DNA of 64,000 nucleotides from the NCBI RefSeq assembly GCF_051014685.1, contig NW_027478487.1:1054001-1118000 (forward strand), given 5' to 3'. Source of the stretch: Ptiloglossa arizonensis (lineage: Eukaryota; Arthropoda; Insecta; Hymenoptera; Colletidae). Position 1 is the stretch's first letter, and each line of letters begins with the position of its first letter. The translations under genes were made by a program, and so were the position numbers. Positions 12,346-25,900 of the stretch are shown piece after piece. The notes below the pieces were generated by a model. The model was not told where the DNA came from. It was given only the letters and a program-made list of their open reading frames with translations, and searched no databases.

Positions 12346-15300
12346 GCGACAAATTTTTTGCCTTCTCAACCATTTCTTGTCTTCAAACTCCCATATCTCG
12401 CGATCGGATTGACCTAACCCAAAAATTCCTATTGCATCTGAAAGTAGAAACTCGCCCGGTTACAACGGTGTGTGTATTTTTTCCCTAGGCCATTCTGGTT
12501 AAGCGTTTGGAGCAGCAGAAGTGCGAAAAATTTGTTGCCTTCTCAACCATTTCTTGTCTTCAAACTCCCATATCTCGCGAACGGATTGACCTAACCCAAA
12601 AATTCCTGTTGCGTCTGAAAGTAGAAACTCGCCCGATTACAACGGTATGTGTATTTTTTCCCTAGGCCATTCTGGTTAAGCGTTTGGAGCAGCAGAATTG
12701 CGAAAAATTTTTTGCTTTCTCAACCATTTCTTGGCTTCAAACTCCCATATCTCGCGAACGGATTGACCTAACCCAAAAATTCCTGTTGCGTCTGAAAGTA
12801 GAAACTCGCCCGATTACAACGGTATGTGTATTTTTTCCCTAGGCCATTCTGGTTAAGCGTTTGGAGCAGCAGAATTGCGAAAAATTTTTTGCCGTCTCAA
12901 CCATTTCTTGGCTTCAAACTCCCATATCTCGCGAACGGATTGACCTAACCCAAAAATTCCTGTTGCGTCTGAAAGTAGAAACTCGCCCGGTTACAAAGGT
13001 ATGTGTATTTTTTCCCTAGGCCAGTCTGGTTAAGCGTTTGGAGCAGCAGAAGTGCGAAAAATTTGTTGCCTTCTCAACCATTTCTTGGCTTCAAACTCCC
13101 ATATCTCGCGAACGGATTGACCTAACCCAAAAATTCCTGTTGCGTCTGAAAGTAGAAACTCGCCCGATTACAACGGTATGTGTATTTTTTCCCTAGGCCA
13201 TTCTGGTTAAGCGTTTGGAACAGCAGAATTGCGAAAAATTTTTTGCCTTCTCAACCATTTCTTGTCTTCAAACTCCCATATCTCGCGAACGGATTGACCT
13301 AACCCAAAAATTCCTGTTGCGTCTGAAAGTAGAAACTCGCCCGATTAAAACGGTATGTGTATTTTTTCCCTAGGCCATTCTGGTTAAGCGTTTGGAGCAG
13401 CAGAATTGCGAAAAATTTTTTGCTTTCTCAACCATTTCTTGGCTTCAAACTCCCATATCTCGCGAACGGATTGAACTAACCCAAAAATTCCTGTTGCGTC
13501 TGAAAGTAGAAACTCGCCCGATTACAACGCTATGTGTATTTTTTCCCTAGGCCATTCTGGTTAAGCGTTTGGAGCAGCAGAATTGCGAAAAATTTTTTGC
13601 CTTCTCAACCATTTCTTGTTTTCAAACTCCCATATCTCGCGAACGGATTGACCTAACCCAAAAATTCCTATTGCATCTGAAAGTAGAAACTCGCCCGATT
13701 ACAACGCTATGTGTATTTTTTCCCTAGGCCATTCTGGTTAAGCGTTTGGAACAGCAGAATTGCGAAAAATTTTTTGCCTTCTCAACCATTTCTTGTCTTC
13801 AGACTCCCACATCTCGCGAACGGATTGACCTAACCCAAAAATTCCTATTGCATCTGAAAGTAGAAACTCGCCCGATTACAACGGTACGTGTATTTTTTCC
13901 CTAGGCCATTCTGGTTAAGCGTTTGGAGCAGCAGAATTGTGAACAATTTTTTGCCTTCTCTACCTTTTCTTGGCTTCAAACTCCCATATCTCGCGAACGG
14001 ATTGACCTAACCCAAAAATTCCTATTGCATCTGAAAATAGAAACACGCCCGATTACAACGGTATGTGTATTTTTTCCCTAGGCCATTCTGGTTAAGCGTT
14101 TGGAGCAGCAGAATTGCGAAAAATTTTTTGCCGTCTCAACCATTTCTTGGCTTCAAACTCCCATATCTCGCGAACGGATTGACCTAACCCAAAAATTCCT
14201 ATCGCATCTGAAAGTAGAAACTCGCCCGATTACAACGGTATGTGTATCTTTCCCTAGGCCATTCTGGTTAAGCGTTCGGAGCAACAGAATTGCGACAAAT
14301 TTTTTGCCTTCTCAACCATTTCTTGTCTTCAAGCTCCCATATCTCGCGAACGGATTGACCTAACCCAAAAATTCCTATTGCATCTGAAAGTAGAAACTCG
14401 CCCGATTACAACGGTATGTGTATTTTTTCCCTAGTCCATTCTGGTTAAGCGTATGGAGCAGCAGAATTGCGAAAAATTTTTTGCCTTCTCAACCATTTCT
14501 TGGCTTCAAACTCCCATATCTCGCGAACGGATTGACCTAACCCAAAAATTCCTATTGCATCTGAAAGTAGAAACTCGCCCGATTACAACGGTATGTGTAT
14601 TTTTTCCCTAGGCCATTCTGGTTAAGCGTTTGCAGCAGCAGAATTGCGAAAAATTTTTTGCCTTCTCAACCATTTCTTGGCTTCAAACTCCCATATCTCG
14701 CGAACGGATTGACCTAACCCAAAAATTCCTGTTGCGTCTGAAAGTAGAAACTCGCCCGGTTACAACGGTATGTGTATTTTTTCCCTAGGCCATTCTGGTT
14801 AAGCGTTTGGAGCAGCAGAAGTGCGAAAAATTTGTTGCCTTCTCAACCATTTCTTGGCTTCAAACTCCCATATCTCGCGAACGGATTGACCTAACCCAAA
14901 AATTCCTTTTGCGTCTGAAAGTAGAAACTCGCCCGGTTACAAAAGTATGTGTATTTTTTCCCTAGGTCATTCTGGTTAAGCGTTTGGAGCAACAGAAGTG
15001 CGAAAAATTTGTTGCCTTCTCAACCATTTCTTGGCTTCAAACTCCCATATCTCGCGAACGGATTGACCTAACCCAAAAATTCCTGTTGCGTCTGAAAGTC
15101 GAAACTCGCCCGATTACAACGGTATGTGTATTTTCTCCCTAGGCCATTCTGGTTAAGCGTTTGGAACAGCAGAATTGCGAAAAATTTTTTGCCTTCTCAA
15201 CCATTTCTTGTCTTCAAACTCCCATATCTCGCGAACGGATTGACCTAACCCAAAAATTCCTATTGCATCTGAAAGTAGAAACTCGCCCGATTACAACGGT

Positions 15301-16900
15301 ATGTGTATTTTTTCCCTAGGCCATTCTGGTTAAGCGTTTGGAGCAGCAGAATTGCGAAAAATTTTTTGCCTTCTCAACCATTTCTTGGCTTCAAACTCCC
15401 ATATCTCGCGAACGGATTGACCTAACCCAAAAATTCCTGTTGCGTCTGAAAGTAGAAACTCGCCCGGTTACAACGGTATGTGTATTTTTTCCCTAGGCCA
15501 TTCTGGTTAAGCGTTTGGAGCAGCAGAAGTGCGAAAAATTTGTTGCCTTCTCAAACATTTCTTGGATTCAAACTCCCATATCTCGCGAACGGATTGACCT
15601 AACCCAAGAATTCCTGTTGCGTCTGAAAGTAGAAACTCGCCCGATTACAACGGTATGTGTATTTTTTCCCTAGGCAATTCTGGTTAAGCGTTTGAAGCAG
15701 CAGAATTGCCAAAAATTTATTGCCTTCTCAACCATTTTTTGGCTTCAAACTCCCATATCTCGCGAACGGATTGACCTAACCCAAAAATTCCTATTGCATC
15801 TGAAAGTAGAAGCTCGCCCGATTACATCGGTATGTGTATTTTTTCCCTAGGCAATTCTGGTTAAGCGTTTGGAGCAGCAGAATTGCGAAAAATTTTTTGC
15901 CTTCTCAACCATTTCTTGGCTTCAAACTCCCATATCTCGCGAACAGATTGACCTAACCCAAAAATTCCTGTTGCATCTGAAAGTAGAAACTCGCCCGATT
16001 ACAACGGTATATGTATTTTTTCCCTAGGCCATTCTGGTTAAGCGTGTGGAGCAGCAGAATTGCAAAAAATTTTTTGCCTTCTCAACCATTTCTTCGCTTC
16101 AAACTCCCATATCTCGCGAACGGATCGACCTAACCCAAAAATTCCTGTTGCGTCTGAAAGTAGAAAATCGCCCGGTTACAAAGGTATGTGTATTTTTTCC
16201 CTAGGCCATTCTGGTTAAGCGTTTGGAGCAGCAGAAGTGCGACAAATTTGTTGCCTTCTCAACCATTTCTTGGCTTCAAACTCCCATATCTCGCGAACGG
16301 ATTGACCTAACCCAAAAATTCCTGTTGCGTCTGAAAGTAGAAACTCGCCCGATTACAACGGTATGTGTATTTTTTCCCTAGGCCATTCTGGTTAAGCGTT
16401 TGGAACAGCAGAATTGCGAAAAATTTTTTGCCTTCTCAACCATTTCTTGTCTTCAAACTCCCATATCTCGCGAACGGATTGACCTAACCCAAAAATTCCT
16501 ATTGCATCTGAAAGTAGAAACTCGCCCGATTACAACGGTATGTGTATTTTTTCCCTAGGCCATTCTGGTTAAGCGTTCGGAGCAGCAGAATTGCGAAAAA
16601 TTTTTTGCCTTCTCAACCATTTCTTGTCTTCAAACTCCCATATCTCGCGAACGGATTGACCTAACCCAAAAATTCCTATTGCATCTGAAAGTAGAAACTC
16701 GCCCGATTACAACGCTATGTGTATTTTTTCCCTAGGCCATTCTGTTTCAACGTTTGGAACAGCAGAATTGCGAAAAATTTTTTGCCTTCTCAACCATTTC
16801 TTGTCTTCAGACTCCCATATCTCGCGAACGGATTGACCTAACCCAAAAATTCCTATTGCATCTGAAAGTAGAAACTCGCCCGATTACAACGGTACGTGTA
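12345..16900 (+). repeat. Divergent satellite stretch without a clear higher-order unit
   Basis: About 26 monomers that keep the 177-bp period but carry many private substitutions. Examples are CCAGTCTGG near 13021, GCGTATGGAGC near 14449, TTTGCAGCAGC near 14630, AATTGCCAAAAATTTATTG near 15704, GATTACATCGG near 15820, TGCAAAAAATT near 16061 and CTGTTTCAACG near 16742. I could not align these monomers to a single repeating multi-monomer unit by eye. Higher variation between neighbours is usual for older or less recently homogenised parts of a satellite. No other sequence type is present. Confidence 0.75.
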
Positions 16901-19900
16901 TTTTTTCCCTAGGCCATTCTGGTTAAGCGTTTGGAGCAGCAGAAGTGCGAAAAATTTGTTGCCCTCTCAACCATTTCTTGGCTTCAAACACCCATATCTC
17001 GCGAACGGATTGACCTAACCCAAAAATTCCTGTTGCGTCTGAAAGTAGAAACTCGCCCGATTACAACGGTATGTGTATTTTTTCCCTAGGCCATTCTGGT
17101 TAAGCGTTTGGAACAGCAGAATTGCGAAAAATTTTTTGCCTTCCCAACCATTTCTTGTCTTCAAACTCCCATATCTCGCGAAAGGATTGACCTAACCCAA
17201 AAATTCCTATTGCATCTGAAAGTAGAAACTCGCCCGATTACAACGGTATGTGTATTTTTTCCCTAGGCCATTCTGGTTAAGCGTTCGGAGCAGCAGAATT
17301 GCGAAAAATTTTTTGCCTTCTCAACCATTTCTTGTCTTCAAACTCCCATATCTCGCGAACGGATTGACCTAACCCAAAAATTCCTATTGCATCTGAAAGT
17401 AGAAACTCGCCCGATTACAACGGTATGTGTATTTTTTCCCTAGGCCATTCTGGTTAAGCGTTTGGAGCAGCAGAATTGCGAAAAATTTTTTGCCTTCTCA
17501 ACCATTTCTTGGCTTCAAACTCCCATATCTCGCGAACGGATTGACCTAACCCAAAAATTCCTGTTGCGTCTGAAAGTAGAAACTCGCCCGGTTACAACGG
17601 TATGTGTATTTTTTCCCTAGGCCATTCTGGTTAAGCGTTTGGAGCAGCAGAATTGCGAAAAATTTTTTGCCTTCTCAACCATTTCTTGTCTTCAAACTCC
17701 CATATCTCGCGAACGGATTGCCCTAACCCACAAATTCCTATTGCATCTGAAAGTAGAAACTCGCCCGATTACAACGGTATGTGTATTTTTTCCCTAGGCC
17801 ATTCTGGTTAAGCGTTTGGATCAGCAGAATTGCGAAAAATTTTTTGCCTTCTCAACCATTTCTTGGCTTCAAACTCCCATATCTCGCGAACGGATTGACC
17901 TAACCCAAAAATTCCTGTTGCATCTGAAAGTAGAAACTCGCCCGATTACAACGGTACGTGTATTTTTTCCCTAGGCCATTCTGGTTAAGCGTTTGGAGCA
18001 GCAGAAGTGCGAAAAATTTGTTGCCTTCTCAACCATTTCTTGGCTTCAAACACCCATATCTCGCGAACGGATTGACCTAACCCAAAAATTCCTGTTGCGT
18101 CTGAAAGTAGAAACTCGCCCGATTACAACGGTATGTGTATTTTTTCCCTAGGCCCTTCTGGTTAAGCCTTTGGAACAGCAGAATTGCGAAAAATTTTTTG
18201 CCTTCTCAACCATTTCTTGTCTTCAAACTCCCATATCTCGCGAAAGGATTGACCTAACCCAAAAATTCCTATTGCATCTGAAAGTAGAAACTCGCCCGAT
18301 TACAACGGTATGTGTATTTTTTCCCTAGGCCATTCTGGTTAAGCGTTCGGAGCAGCAGAATTGCGAAAAATTTTTTGCCTTCTCAACCATTTCTTGTCTT
18401 CAAACTCCCATATCTCGCGAACGGATTGACCTAACCCAAAAATTCCTATTGCATCTGAAAGTAGAAACTCGCCCGATTACAACGGTATGTGTATTTTTTC
18501 CCTAGGCCATTCTGGATAAGCGTTTGGAGCAGCAGAATTGCGAAAAATTTTTTGCCTTCTCAACCATTTCTTGGCTTCAAACTCCCATATCTCGCGAACG
18601 GATTGACCTAACCCAAAAATTCCTGTTGCGTCTGAAAGTAGAAACTCGCCCGGTTACAACGGTATGTGTATTTTTTCCCTAGGCCATTCTGGTTAAGCGT
18701 TTGGAGCAGCAGAATTGCGAAAAATTTTTTGCCTTCTCAACCATTTCTTGTCTTCAAACTCCCATATCTCGCGAACGGATTGACCTAACCCACAAATTCC
18801 TATTGCATCTGAAAGTAGAAACTCGCCCGATTACAACGGTATGTGTATTTTTTCCCTAGGCCATTCTGGTTAAGCGTTTGGATCAGCAGAATTGCGAAAA
18901 ATTTTTTGCCTTCTCAACCATTTCTTGGCTTCAAACTCCCATATCTCGCGAACGGATTGACCTAACCCAAAAATTCCTGTTGCGTCTGAAAGTAGAAACT
19001 CGCCCGATTACAACGGTATGTGTATTTTTTCCCTAGGCCATTCTGGTTAAGCGTTTGGAACAGCAGAATTGCGAAAAATTTTTTGCCTTCTCAACCATTT
19101 CTTGTCTTCAAACTCCCATATCTCGCGAACGGATTGACCTAACCCAAAAATTCCTATTGCATCTGAAAGTAGAAACTCGCCCGATTACAACGGTATGTGT
19201 ATTTTTTCCCTAGGCCATTCTGGTTAAGCGTTTGGAGCAGCAGAATTGCGAAAAATTTTTTGCCTTCTCAACCATTTCTTGGCTTCAAACTCCCATATCT
19301 CGCGAACGGATTGACCTAACCCAAAAATTCCTGTTGCGTCTGAAAGTAGAAACTCGCCCGGTTACAACGGTATGTGTATTTTTTCCCTAGGCCATTCTGG
19401 TTAAGCGTTTGGAGCAGCAGAAGTGCGAAAAATTTGTTGCCTTCTCAAACATTTCTTGGATTCAAACTCCCATATCTCGCGAACGGATTGACCTAACCCA
19501 AAAATTCCTGTTGCGTCTGAAAGTAGAAACTCGCCCGATTACAACGCTGTGTGTATTTTTTCCCTAGGCCATTCTGGTTAAGCGTTTGGAACAGCAGAAT
19601 TGCGAAAAATTTTTTGCCTTCTCAACCATTTCTTGTCTTCAAACTCCCATATCTCGCGAACGAATTGACCTAACCCAAAAATTCCTATTGCATCTGAAAG
19701 TAGAAACTCGCCCGATTACAACGGTATGTGTATTTTTTCCCTAGGCCATTCTGGTTAAGCGTTCGGAGCAGCAGAATTGCGAAAAATTTGTTGCCTTCTC
19801 AACCATTTCTTGTCTTCAAACTCCCATATCTCGCGAACGGATTGACCTAACCCAAAAATTCCTATTGCATCTGAAAGTAGAAACTCGCCCGATTACAACG

Positions 19901-22900
19901 GTATGTGTATTTTTTCCCTAGGCCATTCTGGTTAAGCGTTTGGAGCAGCAGAATTGCGAAAAATTTTTTGCCTTCTCAACCATTTCTTGTCTTCAAACTC
20001 CCATATCTCGCGAACGGATTGACCTAACCCAAAAATTCCTATTGCATCTGAAAGTAGAAACTCGCCCGATTACAACGGTACGTGTATTTTTTCCCTAGGC
20101 CATTCTGGTTAAGCGTTTCGAGCAGCAGAAGTGCGAAAAATTTGTTGCCTTCTCAACCATTTCTTGGCTTCAAACACCCATATCTCGCGAACGGATTGAC
20201 CTAACCCAAAAATTCCTGTTGCGTCTGAAAGTAGAAACTCGCCCGATTACAACGGTATGTGTATTTTTTCCCTAGGCCATTCTGGTTAAGCGTTTGGAAC
20301 AGCAGAATTGCGAAAAATTTTTTGCCTTCTCAACCATTTCTTGTCTTCAAACTCCCATATCTCGCGAAAGGATTGACCTAACCCAAAAATTCCTATTGCA
20401 TCTGAAAGTAGAAACTCGCCCGATTACAACGGTATGTGTATTTTTTCCCTAGGCCATTCTGGTTAAGCGTTTGGAGCAGCAGAATTGCGAAAAATTTTTT
20501 GCCTTCTCAACCATTTCTTGTCTTCAAACTCCCATATCTCGCGAACGGATTGACCTAACCCACAAATTCCTATTGCATCTGAAAGTAGAAACTCGCCCGA
20601 TTACAACGGTATGTGTATTTTTTCCCTAGGCCATTCTGGTTAAGCGTTTGGATCAGCAGAATTGCGAAAAATTTTTTGCCTTCTCAACCATTTCTTGGCT
20701 TCAAACTCCCATATCTCGCGAACGGATTGACCTAACCCAAAAATTCCTGTTGCATCTGAAAGTAGATACTCGCCCGATTACAACGGTACGTGTATTTTTT
20801 CCCTAGGCCATTCTGGTTAAGCGTTTGGAGCAGCAGAAGTGCGAAAAATTTGTTGCCTTCTCAACCATTTCTTGGCTTCAAACACCCATATCTCGCGAAC
20901 GGATTGACCTAACCCAAAAATTCCTGTTGCGTCTGAAAGTAGAAACTCGCCCGATTACAACGGTATGTGCATTTTTTCCCTAGGCCATTCTGGTTAAGCG
21001 TTTGGAACAGCAGAATTGCGAAAAATTTTTTGCCTTCTCAACCGTTTCTTGTCTTCAAACTCCCATATCTCGCGAAAGGATTGACCTAACCCAAAAATTC
21101 CTATTGCATCTGAAAGTAGAAACTCGCCCGATTACAACGGTATGTGTATTTTTTCCCTAGGCCATTCTGGTTAAGCGTTCGGAGCAGCAGAATTGCGAAA
21201 AATTTTTTGCCTTCTCAACCATTTCTTGTCTTCAAACTCCCATATCTCGCGAACGGATTGACCTAACCCAAAAATTCCTATTGCATCTGAAAGTAGAAAC
21301 TCGCCCGATTACAACGGTATGTGTATTTTTTCCCTAGGCCATTCTGGTTAAGCGTTTGGAGCAGCAGAATTGCGAAAAATTTTTTGCCTTCTCAACCATT
21401 TCTTGGCTTCAAACTCCCATATCTCGCGAACGGATTGACCTAACCCAAAAATTCCTGTTGCGTCTGAAAGTAGAAACTCGCCCGGTTACAACGGTATGTG
21501 TATTTTTTCCCTAGGCCATTCTGGTTAAGCGTTTGGAGCAGCAGAATTGCGAAAAATTTTTTGCCTTCTCAACCATTTCTTGTCTTCAAACTCCCATATC
21601 TCGCGAACGGATTGACCTAACCCACAAATTCCTTTTGCATCTGAAAGTAGAAACTCGCCCGATTACAACGGTATGTGTATTTTTTCCCTAGGCCATTCTG
21701 GTTAAGCGTTTGGATCAGCAGAATTGCGAAAAATTTTTTGCCTTCTCAACCATTTCTTGGCTTCAAACTCCCATATCTCGCGAACGGATTGACCTAACCC
21801 AAAAATTCCTGTTGCGTCTGAAAGTAGAAACTCGCCCGATTACAACGGTATGTGTATTTTTTCCCTAGGCCATTCTGGTTAAGCGTTTGGAACAGCAGAA
21901 TTGCGAAAAATTTTTTGCCTTCTCAACCATTTCTTGTCTTCAAACTCCCATATCTCGCGAACGGATTGACATAACCCAAAAATTCCTATTGCATCTGAAA
22001 GTAGAAACTCGCCCGATTACAACGGTATGTGTATTTTTTCCCTAGGCCATTCTGGTTAAGCGTTTGGAGCAGCAGAATTGCGAAAAATTTTTTGCCTTCT
22101 CAACCATTTCTTGGCTTCAAACTCCCATATCTCGCGAACGGATTGACCTAACCCAAAAATTCCTGTTGCGTCTGAAAGTAGAAACTCGCCCGGTTACAAC
22201 GGTATGTGTATTTTTTCCCTAGGCCATTCTGGTTAAGCGTTTGGAGCAGCAGAATTGCGAAAAATTTTTTGCCTTCTCAACCATTTCTTGTCTTCAAACT
22301 CCCATATCTCGCGAACGGATTGACCTAACCCAAAAATTCCTGTTGCGTCTGAAAGTAGAAACTCGCCCGATTACAACGGTATGTGTATTTTTTCCCTAGG
22401 CCATTCTGGTTAAGCGTTTGGAACAGCAGAATTGCGAAAAATTTTTTGCCTTCTCAACCATTTCTTGTCTTCAAACTCCCATATCTCGCGAAAGGATTGA
22501 CCTAACCCAAAAATTCCTATTGCATCTGAAAGTAGAAACTCGCCCGATTACAACGGTATGTGTATTTTTTCCCTAGGCCATTCTGGTTAAGCGTTCGGAG
22601 CAGCAGAATTGCGAAAAATTTTTTGCCTTCTCAACCATTTCTTGTCTTCAAACTCCCATATCTCGCGAACGGATTGACCTAACCCAAAAATTCCTATTGC
22701 ATCTGAAAGTAGAAACTCGCCCGATTACAACGGTATGTGTATTTTTTCCCTAGGCCATTCTGGTTAAGCGTTTGGAGCAGCAGAATTGCGAAAAATTTTT
22801 TGCCTTCTCAACCATTTCTTGTCTTCAAACTCCCATATCTCGCGAACGGATTGACCTAACCCAAAAATTCCTGTTGCGTCTGAAAGTAGAAACTCGCCCG

Positions 22901-25900
22901 ATTACAACGGTATGTGTATTTTTTCCCTAGGCCATTCTGGTTAAGCGTTTGGAACAGCAGAATTGCGAAAAATTTTTTGCCTTCTCAACCATTTCTTGTC
23001 TTCAAACTCCCATATCTCGCGAAAGGATTGACCTAACCCAAAAATTCCTATTGCATCTGAAAGTAGAAACTCGCCCGATTACAACGGTATGTGTATTTTT
23101 TCCCTAGGCCATTCTGGTTAAGCGTTTGGAGCAGCAGAATTGCGAAAAATTTTTTGCCTTCTCAACCATTTCTTGGCTTCAAACTCCCATATCTCGCGAA
23201 CGGATTGACCTAACCCAAAAATTCCTGTTGCGTCTGAAAGTAGAAACTCGCCCGGTTACAACGGTATGTGTATTTTTTCCCTAGGCCATTCTGGTTAAGC
23301 GTTTGGAGCAGCAGAATTGCGAAAAATTTTTTGCCTTCTCAACCATTTCTTGTCTTCAAACTCCCATATCTCGCGAACGGATTGACCTAACCCAAAAATT
23401 CCTGTTGCGTCTGAAAGTAGAAACTCGCCCGATTACAACGGTATGTGTATTTTTTCCCTAGGCCATTCTGGTTAAGCGTTTGGAACAGCAGAATTGCGAA
23501 AAATTTTTTGCCTTCTCAACCATTTCTTGTCTTCAAACTCCCATATCTCGCGAAAGGATTGACCTAACCCAAAAATTCCTATTGCATCTGAAAGTAGAAA
23601 CTCGCCCGATTACAACGGTATGTGTATTTTTTCCCTAGGCCATTCTGGTTAAGCGTTCGGAGCAGCAGAATTGCGAAAAATTTTTTGCCTTCTCAACCAT
23701 TTCTTGTCTTCAAACTCCCATATCTCGCGAACGGATTGACCTAACCCAAAAATTCCTATTGCATCTGAAAGTAGAAACTCGCCCGATTACAACGGTATGT
23801 GTATTTTTTCCCTAGGCCATTCTGGTTAAGCGTTTGGAGCAGCAGAATTGCGAAAAATTTTTTGCCTTCTCAACCATTTCTTGTCTTCAAACTCCCATAT
23901 CTCGCGAACGGATTGACCTAACCCAAAAATTCCTGTTGCGTCTGAAAGTAGAAACTCGCCCGATTACAACGGTATGTGTATTTTTTCCCTAGGCCATTCT
24001 GGTTAAGCGTTTGGAACAGCAGAATTGCGAAAAATTTTTTGCCTTCTCAACCATTTCTTGTCTTCAAACTCCCATATCTCGCGAAAGGATTGACCTAACC
24101 CAAAAATTCCTATTGCATCTGAAAGTAGAAACTCGCCCGATTACAACGGTATGTGTATTTTTTCCCTAGGCCATTCTGGTTAAGCGTTCGGAGCAGCAGA
24201 ATTGCGAAAAATTTTTTGCCTTCTCAACCATTTCTTGTCTTCAAACTCCCATATCTCGCGAACGGATTGACCTAACCCAAAAATTCCTATTGCATCTGAA
24301 AGTAGAAACTCGCCCGATTACAACGGTATGTGTATTTTTTCCCTAGGCCATTCTGGTTAAGCGTTTGGAGCAGCAGAATTGCGAAAAATTTTTTGCCTTC
24401 TCAACCATTTCTTGGCTTCAAACTCCCATATCTCGCGAACGGATTGACCTAACCCAAAAATTCCTATTGCATCTGAAAGTAGAAACTCGCCCGATTACAA
24501 CGCTGTGTGTATTTTTTCCCTAGGCCATTCTGGTTAAGCGTTTGGAACAGCAGAATTGCGAAAAATTTTTTGCCTTCTCAACCATTTCTTGTCTTCAAAC
24601 TCCCATATCTCGCGAACGGATTGACCTAACCCAAAAATTCCTATTGCATCTGAAAGTAGAAACTCGCCCGATTACAACGGTATGTGTATTTTTTCCCTAG
24701 GCCATTCTGGTTAAGCGTTCGGAGCAGCAGAATTGCGAAAAATTTTTTGCCTTCTCAACCATTTCTTGGCTTCAAACTCCCATATCTCGCGAACGGATTG
24801 ACCTAACCCAAAAATTCCTATTGCATCTGAAAGTAGAAACTCGCCCGATTACAACGGTACGTGTATTTTTTCCCTAGGCCATTCTGGTTAAGCGTTTCGA
24901 GCAGCAGAAGTGCGAAAAATTTGTTGCCTTCTCAACCATTTCTTGGCTTCAAACACCCATATCTCGCGAACGGATTGACCTAACCCAAAAATTCCTCTTG
25001 CGTCTGAAAGTAGAAACTCGCCCGATTACAACGGTATGTGTATTTTTTCCCTAGGCCATTCTGGTTAAGCGTTTGGAACAGCAGAATTGCGAAAAATTTT
25101 TTGCCTTCTCAACCATTTCTTGTCTTCAAACTCCCATATCTCGCGAAAGGATTGACCTAACCCAAAAATTCCTATTGCATCTGAAAGTAGAAACTCGCCC
25201 GATTACAACGGTATGTGTATTTTTTCCCTAGGCCATTCTGGTTAAGCGTTCGGAGCAGCAGAATTGCGAAAAATTTTTTGCCTTCTCAACCATTTCTTGT
25301 CTTCAAACTCCCATATCTCGCGAACGGATTGACCTAACCCAAAAATTCCTATTGCATCTGAAAGTAGAAACTCGCCCGATTACAACGGTATGTGTATTTT
25401 TTCCCTAGGCCATTCTGGTTAAGCGTTTGGAGCAGCAGAATTGGGAAAAATTTTTTGCCTTCTCAACCATTTCTTGGCTTCAAACTCCCATATCTCGCGA
25501 ACGGATTGACCTAACCCAAAAATTCCTGTTGCGTCTGAAAGTAGAAACTCGCCCGGTTACAACGGTATGTGTATTTTTTCCCTAGGCCATTCTGGTTAAG
25601 CGTTTGGAGCAGCAGAATTGCGAAAAATTTTTTGCCTTCTCAACCATTTCTTGTCTTCAAACTCCCATATCTCGCGAACGGATTGACCTAACCCAAAAAT
25701 TCCTGTTGCGTCTGAAAGTAGAAACTCGCCCGATTACAACGGTATGTGTATTTTTTCCCTAGGCCATTCTGGTTAAGCGTTTGGAGCAGCAGAATTGCGA
25801 AAAATTTTTTGCCTTCTCAACCATTTCTTGGCTTCAAACACCCATATCTCGCGAACGGATTGACCTAACCCAAAAATTCCTCTTGCGTCTGAAAGTAGAA

